From contig VFLF01000411.1 of NCBI GenBank assembly GCA_009885185.1, positions 1-11,436 on the forward strand: DNA of 11,436 bases, read 5' to 3'. The notes under the pieces were generated by a model. The model ran no database searches. It saw only the letters and a program-made list of their open reading frames with translations, and had not been told where the DNA came from. Origin of the DNA: Nitrosomonadales bacterium (GTDB lineage: Bacteria; Pseudomonadota; Gammaproteobacteria; Burkholderiales; SG8-41). Of the stretch, positions 5,365-11,436 are shown in pieces (within the stretch, counting starts at the first letter, position 1; each line of letters begins with the position of its first letter). The position numbers and the translations under genes were made by a program.

Positions 5365-8300
5365 ATGGCACAGCAACCCCCAACCGATAAGCCCGCCGGT
5401 CACTCCATGGCCGATCATCAGTACGGCTCGGACTACGAACATAGTCACGACGGTCTGAAGGCCGACCACGATCACGATAATTTCACCAACGATGGTTCGC
5501 TGGAAAATAATCCGATCTGGATCGCCGATCATGTCACGCTGGTCAGCGTGGGCATGGATATCGGCTCGTCGGGCACGCAGGTGGTGTTTTCCAAAATGAA
5601 TCTGCGCCGCTTCGGCGAAGATTTATCCAGCCGCTATTACGTGGTATCGCGCGAGACGCTGTATCAATCGCCGGTGGCGCTGACACCCTATCGCAGCGAA
5701 GAACTGATCGACGACGCGGCGCTCGGCGAGATCATCGACGCCGCCTACGCGGCGGCGAAGCTGCACCCGGACGACATCGACACCGGCGTGGTTATCCTCA
5801 CCGGCGAAGCGTTGCGACGCGAAAACGCTGCGGCCATCGGCGGCATTCTCGCTGAACAGGGCGGCGAATTTGTGTGCGCCACGGCGGGCCACCACATGGA
5901 GGCGACGCTCGCCGCGTACGGCTCCGGTGCGGCGCGCGCCTCACACGACTCCGGCAAACGCATCCTCAACATCGACATCGGCGGCGGCACCACCAAGCTC
6001 GCACTGGTGGATGGCGGCAAGGTGCTGGCCACTGCCGCCATTCATATCGGCGGGCGGCTGCAAGTGGTGGATGCTGAAAACCACATTACCCGGCTCGATC
6101 CGGCGGGCCAATACCATGCGCGTCAGGCGGGTTTTACCTGGGCGCGTGGCGATGCCGTCACCAGCGGGGAGATGGATCGCGTCGCCGAAGGCATGGCGGA
6201 CACGCTGGTCACTGCACTGACCGCGCAACCCCTGCCGCATGACATCGAACATTTGTATCTCACCGAACCGCTGCGTGATTTCGGCAACATCGGCGGCATC
6301 ATGTTCTCCGGCGGCGTGGGTGAATATGTGTATCAGCGCGAGGAACGCGATTTCGGCGACATGGGTCGCCGCCTGGGATTGGCGATGCGCCGCCGCGTGG
6401 ATTCCGGCGCGTTGCCGTGGCCGCTACTACCTGCGGGTGAATGCATGCGCGCCACTGCGCTGGGGGCCTCTGAATACAGCGTGCAATTGAGCGGCAACAC
6501 CACCTATATTTCCAGCCCCGGTGTGTTGCTGCCGCGACGCAACTTGCAAGTGCTGCAACCGGCATTCGAGTTTCAGGAACACATCGACGCCGATGCGCTG
6601 GCAAAAGCCATCCGCGACCATTTCGTTGCCTTCGACCGGGCTGAAGGCGAAGGCGAGGCCGCGCTTGCGTTTCGCTGGACGGGCGCACCCTCTTACGAAC
6701 GCATTGCGGCGTTTGCCAATGGAATCGTGCGCGGCATGCCCAACACCATCACCAGCGGCGCACCGCTGTTTATCATGCTCGATGGCGATATCGCGCAAAC
6801 GCTGGGCGCGATTCTGCGTGAAGAACTGGACATCACCAACGACATTCTGGTGATCGATTGCGTCACGCTACAGGATTTCGACTACATCGATCTGGGCCGC
6901 GTGCGCCTACCCTCGCAAACCGTGCCGGTGACGATCAAGTCACTGGTGTTCAGCGAAGACCCGCGTGCGCCGGATGGCCGCCAGCATCTGGAACAGGTGC
7001 CCACCTCCTACAAGGCGGTGCAGGCACATAGTCACTCCCATGGTCACTCACACTCGCACATGGGCTCGCATGGACATACACATGCCCACGGGTCGCTTCA
7101 CCACCATCATCACGGCCACTCGCACTCCCACGACCACGAACCCGACAGCGGCACACCCGGTTTCTGGCAGCGCTTCGATCCCAAGTGGCTAATCTTCGGC
7201 GCGTGCGTGGCGGTGGTGGCGTGGCTCGCGCTGGTGCCGCTGGGTTTTTTGATCTGGCAGAGTTTTTTCTCGCCGCAAACGGCGGATGTGCCCGCGAAAT
7301 TCACGTTCGATAATTTTAAAGTCGCCTATTCAAGTATCGAGACGCTGCATCTGTTCATCAATTCCGTGCAATTCGCCTCGGGCACGGCGTTGCTTGCCTT
7401 TCTGCTGGGCACTTTTCTCGCGTGGGTCAACGAACGCACCAACACGCCGTTCAAGTCACTGTTCTTCGGGCTGTCGATTATCCCGCTCATCATCCCCAGC
7501 ATTCTGTTCACGGTATCGTGGATACTGCTGGCCAGCCCCAAGATCGGCATCCTCAACCACGTGCTGCAAGGCTGGCTCGGCACCGACCATGTGTTTTTCA
7601 ACATTTACTCGATGGCGGGCATGATCTGGGTGGACGGTCTGCACTATTCACCGGTGGCGTTTCTGCTGATGACCGCAGCGTTTCGTTCGATGGATCCGTC
7701 GCTCGAAGAATCCGCGCTGATGAGCGGCGCCTCGGTGATGCAGATCGCGTACCGCATTACGCTGAAGCTCGCGTGGCCCGCCGCTCTGGCGTCGCTGCTG
7801 ATCCTCTTCGTGCGCGCCATCGAATCGTTTGAAGTGCCCGCACTGCTGGGGTTGCCGGTCGGCATCCACGTCTACACCTCGGCAATCTTCGAGGCGATAC
7901 GCCAGTACCCGAGCAAGGTGGGACTGGCTGCCGCCTATGGCATCACCCTGCTGGTGATCGCCGGGCTGGGGCTGTATTTCCAGTCGCGGCTGTCCGGCGA
8001 AGGCAGCCGCTATTCGACGGTCACCGGCAAGGGATTCCGGCCGCGCGCCATTGATCTCGGTCGCTGGCGTTATCTCACCGCTACGATCTTTATCGGGTAT
8101 CTGCTGCTGGTGGTGGTGCTGCCGTTTCTGGTACTGGTGTGGTCGTCGCTGCACAAGTATTACAGCGTGCCGTCGATGGCGGCGCTGAAAACCCTCACAC
8201 TAGAACCGTACCGCCGCGTGTTCGATTTCCCCGCGCTCGGCGGCGCGGTATGGAACAGCCTCGTTCTGTCACTCGGCGCGGCGACGCTCATCATGCTGCT

Positions 8301-8859
8301 GACTTCAGTTATCTGCTGGATCGTGGTGAAAAGCAAAATGCCCGGCCGCATCTGGCTGGACAACCTCGCTTCGCTGCCGCTGGTATTCCCCGGACTGGTG
8401 CTGGGCCTGTCGATCATGATTTTTTATCTGTACGTCGATATCGGCGTCTATGGCACGTTCTGGATCATGTTCATCGCCTATGTCACGCGCTTCATGCCGT
8501 ATGGCCTGCGCTATAACATGACCTCGATGCTGCAAATCCACAAAGAGCTGGAGGAATCCGCCGCCATGAGCGGCGCAGGCTGGGGCGCCACCTTCCGCCG
8601 CATTGTGCTGCCATTGCTGAAACCGGGCCTTATTGCCGGCTGGATTTACGTGGTAATTGTGTCGATACGCGAGCTGTCGAGTTCCATTCTGCTTTACAGT
8701 CCGGGCAAGGAAGTCATATCCATTGTCATCTGGGAATTCTGGCAGAACGGCCAGTACGTTGAATTGTCGGCGCTGGGCGTGATGATGATTGTCTCCCTGT
8801 TCTGCTTTGTGATGCTGGCGCAGTATCTGGGCAAAAAAATGGGCATCAAGGAAGCATAG
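5365..8859 (+). CDS. EutA-like ATPase domain fused to FbpB-type ABC permease through a His-rich linker
   Basis: A 1164-residue fusion. Residues 1-50 form a disordered, His/Asp-rich tail (HSH at 26-28, HDHD at 35-38). Residues about 58-530 align end to end with EutA, the ASKHA-fold ATPase that reactivates adenosylcobalamin-dependent ethanolamine ammonia-lyase. Landmarks are phosphate loops D65-IGSSGTQ and D204-IGGGTTK, the SGGVGE adenosine motif at 315-320, and a closing DYIDLG...VPVTIKSLVF. Residues 555-591 hold 19 histidines. Residues about 606-1164 are a complete two-domain permease of the Fe3+/thiamine/aminoethylphosphonate type, with about 12 helices and two EAA loops (EESALMSGAS at 781-790; EESAAMSGAG at 1063-1072) that dock the ABC ATPase. 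The frame is uninterrupted. It starts 31 nt after the IclR gene without a clear ribosome site; Met15 is an alternative. The ATPase domain and linker should be cytoplasmic. Substrate and reactivation client are unknown. Confidence 0.9.
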   Translation: MAQQPPTDKPAGHSMADHQYGSDYEHSHDGLKADHDHDNFTNDGSLENNPIWIADHVTLVSVGMDIGSSGTQVVFSKMNLRRFGEDLSSRYYVVSRETLYQSPVALTPYRSEELIDDAALGEIIDAAYAAAKLHPDDIDTGVVILTGEALRRENAAAIGGILAEQGGEFVCATAGHHMEATLAAYGSGAARASHDSGKRILNIDIGGGTTKLALVDGGKVLATAAIHIGGRLQVVDAENHITRLDPAGQYHARQAGFTWARGDAVTSGEMDRVAEGMADTLVTALTAQPLPHDIEHLYLTEPLRDFGNIGGIMFSGGVGEYVYQREERDFGDMGRRLGLAMRRRVDSGALPWPLLPAGECMRATALGASEYSVQLSGNTTYISSPGVLLPRRNLQVLQPAFEFQEHIDADALAKAIRDHFVAFDRAEGEGEAALAFRWTGAPSYERIAAFANGIVRGMPNTITSGAPLFIMLDGDIAQTLGAILREELDITNDILVIDCVTLQDFDYIDLGRVRLPSQTVPVTIKSLVFSEDPRAPDGRQHLEQVPTSYKAVQAHSHSHGHSHSHMGSHGHTHAHGSLHHHHHGHSHSHDHEPDSGTPGFWQRFDPKWLIFGACVAVVAWLALVPLGFLIWQSFFSPQTADVPAKFTFDNFKVAYSSIETLHLFINSVQFASGTALLAFLLGTFLAWVNERTNTPFKSLFFGLSIIPLIIPSILFTVSWILLASPKIGILNHVLQGWLGTDHVFFNIYSMAGMIWVDGLHYSPVAFLLMTAAFRSMDPSLEESALMSGASVMQIAYRITLKLAWPAALASLLILFVRAIESFEVPALLGLPVGIHVYTSAIFEAIRQYPSKVGLAAAYGITLLVIAGLGLYFQSRLSGEGSRYSTVTGKGFRPRAIDLGRWRYLTATIFIGYLLLVVVLPFLVLVWSSLHKYYSVPSMAALKTLTLEPYRRVFDFPALGGAVWNSLVLSLGAATLIMLLTSVICWIVVKSKMPGRIWLDNLASLPLVFPGLVLGLSIMIFYLYVDIGVYGTFWIMFIAYVTRFMPYGLRYNMTSMLQIHKELEESAAMSGAGWGATFRRIVLPLLKPGLIAGWIYVVIVSIRELSSSILLYSPGKEVISIVIWEFWQNGQYVELSALGVMMIVSLFCFVMLAQYLGKKMGIKEA
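7027..7137 (+). other. Histidine-rich linker within the fusion protein
   Basis: Codons 555-591 encode 19 histidines in 37 residues, arranged mainly as HxH repeats with Gly or Ser, plus one run of five. Both CAC and CAT codons are mixed, so it is not a fresh simple-sequence expansion. Such stretches in HypB, SlyD, ZIP/CDF transporters and NiCoT-associated proteins bind or store Ni2+, Co2+ or Zn2+. Here it lies between the EutA-like end (about 530) and the first membrane helix (about 608), on the cytoplasmic side. Confidence 0.9.
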
Positions 8860-8878
8860 CCATGGGGAGAAAACCAGC

Positions 8879-9991
8879 GTGCTGAGTGTCAAAGGCCTTT
8901 ACACCGAATATCCAACCGACCGCGGCCAGACCGTGAAGGCGGCGCAGGATGTCGCCTTCGAGGTGCCCGAGGGCAAGCTCTTCACGCTGCTGGGCCCCAG
9001 CGGCTGCGGCAAGACCACCACGCTGCGCTCCATCGCGGGTCTTGAGCGGCCGGTGTCGGGCGAGATCAGCATCGGCGGCCACGCGGTGTATTCGTCATCA
9101 AACAATGTGTTTGTCGCGCCGAACAAACGAAATTTCGGCATGGTGTTTCAAAGCTATGCCATCTGGCCGCACATGAACGTATTTCAGAATGCCGCGTTCC
9201 CGCTCGAAGTGCGCGCCAAGCGGCCAGGCGAAAAAGAAATCCGCGACAAGGTAATGCGCGTGCTCGCCGCCGTCGGGCTCGAAGAACTCGCCGGGCGTGA
9301 CGCCACGCGCCTGTCGGGCGGCCAGCAGCAACGCCTGGCACTCGCGCGCGCCATTGCGATGGAGCCGAAGTTACTGTTGTTGGACGAGCCGCTGTCCAAT
9401 CTGGATGCCAAGCTGCGCGAGAAAATGCGCTTTGAATTGAAGCGCCTGCAAAACGAATTCAAACTCACCACCGTCTACGTCACGCACGATCAAAGCGAAG
9501 CGCTGGCGCTGTCGCACCAGATCGCGGTGATGAACGAAGGGCGCATCGTGCAGATCGGCAGCCCGCGCGATATTTATGAGCGTCCGCGCGATCCTTTCGT
9601 TGCGGATTTTGTCGGCACCAGCAATTTCATCGATGCCACGGCGCGCGGAGCGCAGGGCGAACCCGGCGGCTACCGTGTAAGCACTGCACTCGGTGAACTC
9701 GATGTGCGCTCGGTAGATACACTGACATCCGGTGATAAAGCCGTGATCGCGATCCGGCCCGAAGACGTTACGCTACACGAGCAGCCGCCGGCTGGCGGAA
9801 GCAACGCGTGTCATGGGAAAGTGGAAGCGCAGGTGTTCCTCGGCGAATGCATGGATTTCCAGGTGCGCGTGGGCGAAACGCTATTGCTCGCGCGTGCGCA
9901 TCCGTCGCTGCGCACGCCGGTGGGCGGCACGGTGCATATCACCATGAACCCCGAAAAATGCGTGGCCATCCCCAATACGGCGAATGCATAA
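8879..9991 (+). CDS. ABC transporter ATP-binding protein (FbpC/PotA type)
   Basis: The motor subunit that drives the fused permease from the cytoplasmic face, 370 residues, full length. It has Walker A G39-PSGCGKTT, Q-loop Q91, signature LSGGQQQR (145-152), Walker B LLLLDEP (165-171), D-loop and H-loop His203. A C-terminal TOBE-like extension (about 245-365) contains an IAIRPEDVTL segment, as in importers for iron, spermidine, thiamine or phosphonates. Translation starts with GTG 8879, preceded by GGGGAG at 8864-8869 with a 9-nt gap. The ATG at 8862 runs into a stop after seven codons and is not used. The 19-nt gap to the permease gene implies co-expression. No substrate-binding protein is encoded beside it, which is unusual for this importer class. 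Confidence 0.95.
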   Translation: MLSVKGLYTEYPTDRGQTVKAAQDVAFEVPEGKLFTLLGPSGCGKTTTLRSIAGLERPVSGEISIGGHAVYSSSNNVFVAPNKRNFGMVFQSYAIWPHMNVFQNAAFPLEVRAKRPGEKEIRDKVMRVLAAVGLEELAGRDATRLSGGQQQRLALARAIAMEPKLLLLDEPLSNLDAKLREKMRFELKRLQNEFKLTTVYVTHDQSEALALSHQIAVMNEGRIVQIGSPRDIYERPRDPFVADFVGTSNFIDATARGAQGEPGGYRVSTALGELDVRSVDTLTSGDKAVIAIRPEDVTLHEQPPAGGSNACHGKVEAQVFLGECMDFQVRVGETLLLARAHPSLRTPVGGTVHITMNPEKCVAIPNTANA

Positions 9992-10050
9992 ATATCGTCT
10001 ATAATCAATTACTTAATATATTATACCTCAAACAGAAACGGAGACTGAAC
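9992..10050 (+). promoter_or_regulatory. AT-rich gap before the cupin gene, possible internal promoter
   Basis: This 59-nt gap is strikingly AT-rich against its GC-rich neighbours. It has a TATAAT at 10000-10005, a perfect 10-bp palindrome TAATATATTA at 10014-10023 and a good ribosome site GGAG at 10040-10043. No convincing -35 box stands in front of either -10-like hexamer, so an internal promoter or regulator site is only possible. Confidence 0.35.
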
Positions 10051-11169
10051 ATGGCCAAGGACGCAATGGTATCGGACGAAATGGCGAAAAAATTCGCCAC
10101 CGAAAAAGAAACCCCCTACACCCGCTGGGTGAAAAGCGAGGGGCTGGACATCATCCCCGCGCACTACGTGCCCAATCTGCACACCGTCGAATTAAAGCCG
10201 TGGGCGCGGCGCGAGGCGCGCGCGGTGTATCTGAATCACGAAGCGTCGCGCACCTCCAACGATTGTTATGTGTGCGAGATTCCTGCCGGCGGCAAGCTGC
10301 CGCCGCATCGCCAGTTGTTCGAAGAAATGATTTTGATACTCGACGGGCGCGGCTCGACGACCGTGTGGAACGACGCGGGCAAGCGCATCACCTTCGAGTG
10401 GAAAGCGGGTGCGCTGTTTGCGATTCCGCTCAACACCTGGCACCAGCATTTCAACGGTTCGGGCAAAGAACCGGCGCGTTACGTGGCGGTAACCAACGGC
10501 CCGTCGGTTATCAACATGTATGAAGAAACAGAATTTTTGTTCAATACCCAACACGATTTCAAAAACCGTTTTGCCGGCGAGCCGGATTACTTCAGCAACA
10601 AGGGCGAACAAAAAGGCCTGTTGCTGGAAACCAATTTTGTCGCCGACGCGGTGAACCTGCCGTTAATCAGCGCCAAGGAGCGCGGCGCGGGCGGCGGGCA
10701 TATCCGTTTCAATATGGCCAAGGGTTCGATGAACAGCCACATGTCGCAGTTTCCCATCGGCACCTACAAAAAAGCGCACTCCCACGGCCCCGGCGCGCAT
10801 GTGATTATCCTCACTGGCGAGGGCTATTCGCTGATGTGGCCCGAAGGCGAAGAGCCGCGCCGCTACGAGTGGCAGGTCGGCACCATGATCGTGCCGCCCG
10901 CCGGTTGGCAACACCAGCATTTCAACACCGGCGCCACGCCGTCGCGTTACCTCGCGTTCAAGCACGAAGGCGTGGCGGTGCGCAACACACAGGGCGTACC
11001 CAAGGCCTGGATCAGCAAGCGCGTGGGCGGCGACCAGATCGATTACGCCGACGAAAAGCCGGTGATCCGGCAACTTTTTGCCGAGGCGCTGGCCCAACAC
11101 GGCATGCAACCACGCATGGACGAGGCCTACCAGGCCGAGCTTGCCGACCTGCCGCCGAAGGCGGCGTAG
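10051..11169 (+). CDS. Two-domain cupin (bicupin) protein, probable metalloenzyme
   Basis: A 372-residue soluble protein made of two cupin barrels in tandem. Barrel 1 (about 60-155) has H86, E91/E92, H131 and H133 as potential metal ligands (PHRQLFEE; WHQHFN). Barrel 2 (about 215-310) has H243, H245, H250, H288 and H290 (HSHGPGAH; QHQHFN). The closing segments PLNTWHQHFNGSG and PPAGWQHQHFNTG are clearly duplicated. The layout resembles gentisate 1,2-dioxygenase-type and other bicupin oxygenases or isomerases, but the substrate cannot be inferred. Cupins may hold Fe, Mn, Ni or Co, so dependence on the NiCoT gene is conceivable. It is unlike EutQ in size and motifs. Start ATG 10051 has GGAG 7 nt upstream; an in-frame extension leftward overlaps the ATPase gene and is not real. 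It probably acts on the imported compound. Confidence 0.85.
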   Translation: MAKDAMVSDEMAKKFATEKETPYTRWVKSEGLDIIPAHYVPNLHTVELKPWARREARAVYLNHEASRTSNDCYVCEIPAGGKLPPHRQLFEEMILILDGRGSTTVWNDAGKRITFEWKAGALFAIPLNTWHQHFNGSGKEPARYVAVTNGPSVINMYEETEFLFNTQHDFKNRFAGEPDYFSNKGEQKGLLLETNFVADAVNLPLISAKERGAGGGHIRFNMAKGSMNSHMSQFPIGTYKKAHSHGPGAHVIILTGEGYSLMWPEGEEPRRYEWQVGTMIVPPAGWQHQHFNTGATPSRYLAFKHEGVAVRNTQGVPKAWISKRVGGDQIDYADEKPVIRQLFAEALAQHGMQPRMDEAYQAELADLPPKAA

Positions 11170-11321
11170 CACAAGGCGCCGTGGAACCTCTATACTTTTA
11201 TTCCTATACCCACAGTCCCTGCGGACTGGATACCACGTCGCGGCTAGCGGGTATAATCTCGACGTGTCGCCCCACCAGGGTTGTCGCGAATGCGTAAACA
11301 TCAATCTCATATAGGATCCCT
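11170..11321 (+). promoter_or_regulatory. Intergenic leader with hairpin and -10-like box
   Basis: These 152 nt contain a perfect 6-bp hairpin CAGTCC-CTGC-GGACTG (11213-11228) without a T-run, a TATACT at 11191-11196, and a TATAAT at 11252-11257. The last would start a transcript about 60 nt before the next gene. No good -35 box is seen. It may give the deacetylase-like gene its own promoter, or the hairpin may be a weak terminator or processing site. No small gene is recognisable. Confidence 0.35.
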
Positions 11322-11436
11322 ATGATAAATGAACATCACTTCGACAGTCTCATCCGCTGGCCCAAGGGCGAGCGCGCCGCCGTGTTCCTGACCTTTGATT
11401 TCCAGGGCGGAGAGGACGTCAAGCCCGACAAGAACG
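11322..11436 (+). CDS. Polysaccharide-deacetylase-like (NodB-fold) protein, N-terminus only
   Basis: Only 38 codons are in the window. The segment RAAVFLTFDFQGGEDVKP (18-35) has the look of the first motif of the carbohydrate esterase 4/NodB fold (hydrophobic strand then TFD), where the first Asp is the catalytic base and a nearby Asp binds the metal. Here D26 is kept, but the position normally holding the second Asp (TFDD or FDxD) reads FQ, and the next acids are E31-D32. This resembles divergent members acting on small amides (PuuE-like) more than chitin or peptidoglycan deacetylases. The start at 11322 has AGGA five bases upstream (11313-11316). It follows the cupin on the same strand and is probably part of the same pathway. 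Family assignment is tentative because of truncation. Confidence 0.6.
   Translation, partial: MINEHHFDSLIRWPKGERAAVFLTFDFQGGEDVKPDKN

Noticed and set aside
7027..7137. DNA tandem repeat or CRISPR-like array in the CAC/CAT-rich stretch
   Set aside because: The repetition is at the amino-acid level (HxH) with varied codons; there are no direct repeats with spacers.
6950..7200. Possible sequencing error or frameshift creating the EutA-permease fusion
   Set aside because: Both domains and the linker are in the same frame with no disturbed codons, the linker has sensible composition, and no stop or separate start with a ribosome site is seen between the domains.
8862..8885. ATG 8862 as start of the ABC ATPase
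   Set aside because: This frame ends at a stop after seven codons; GTG 8879 with GGGGAG upstream leads into the correct ABC frame.
9808..10050. In-frame leftward extension of the bicupin gene
   Set aside because: It overlaps the 3' end of the ABC ATPase gene in a different frame; ATG 10051 has a good ribosome site and a natural N-terminus.
11213..11228. Intrinsic terminator after the bicupin gene
   Set aside because: The 6-bp hairpin has no following T-run on either strand, so a Rho-independent terminator is not supported.

Overview
The window looks like a chromosomal accessory region of a GC-rich proteobacterium, probably a betaproteobacterium (Burkholderiales-like). The signs are a TctC/Bug-type receptor remnant, an IclR regulator, GC-rich codon use and a group II intron of the chloroplast-like (CL) type. 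This assignment is inference from gene content, not from a marker gene.

Left part (1 to about 3530), rearranged and partly decayed. A group II intron on the minus strand runs from its 5' end (GTGCG at 1565) past the left edge of the window. It carries a reverse transcriptase/maturase reading frame that is open over all 331 visible codons. The 5' exon side holds only a short internal piece of a Bug-family receptor gene. Next come an intact zinc-dependent medium-chain dehydrogenase (minus strand), a large nested inverted repeat, and an orphan 3' gene remnant.

Right part (about 3535 to 11436), a plus-strand cluster. A palindromic IclR-like operator and a sigma70-like promoter precede a NiCoT-type nickel/cobalt permease. 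An IclR regulator overlaps its stop codon. The next gene is the centre of interest: a 1164-residue protein joining a full-length EutA-like ATPase domain (the reactivase family of B12-dependent ethanolamine ammonia-lyase) to a complete 12-helix FbpB/ThiP-type ABC permease. The joint is a linker with 19 histidines in 37 residues. Its ABC ATPase follows 19 nt later, then a two-domain cupin, then the start of a polysaccharide-deacetylase-like (NodB-fold) gene cut by the right edge.

How the genes may work together (inference): an IclR-controlled unit that imports a small molecule through a double-length permease plus an FbpC/PotA-like ATPase and processes it with the cupin and deacetylase-like enzymes. 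The NiCoT gene and the His-rich linker suggest that nickel, cobalt or another transition metal, or a cobalt cofactor, matters to the unit. No substrate-binding protein and no EutB/EutC is present in the window, so neither the substrate nor the client of the EutA-like domain can be read from this sequence.
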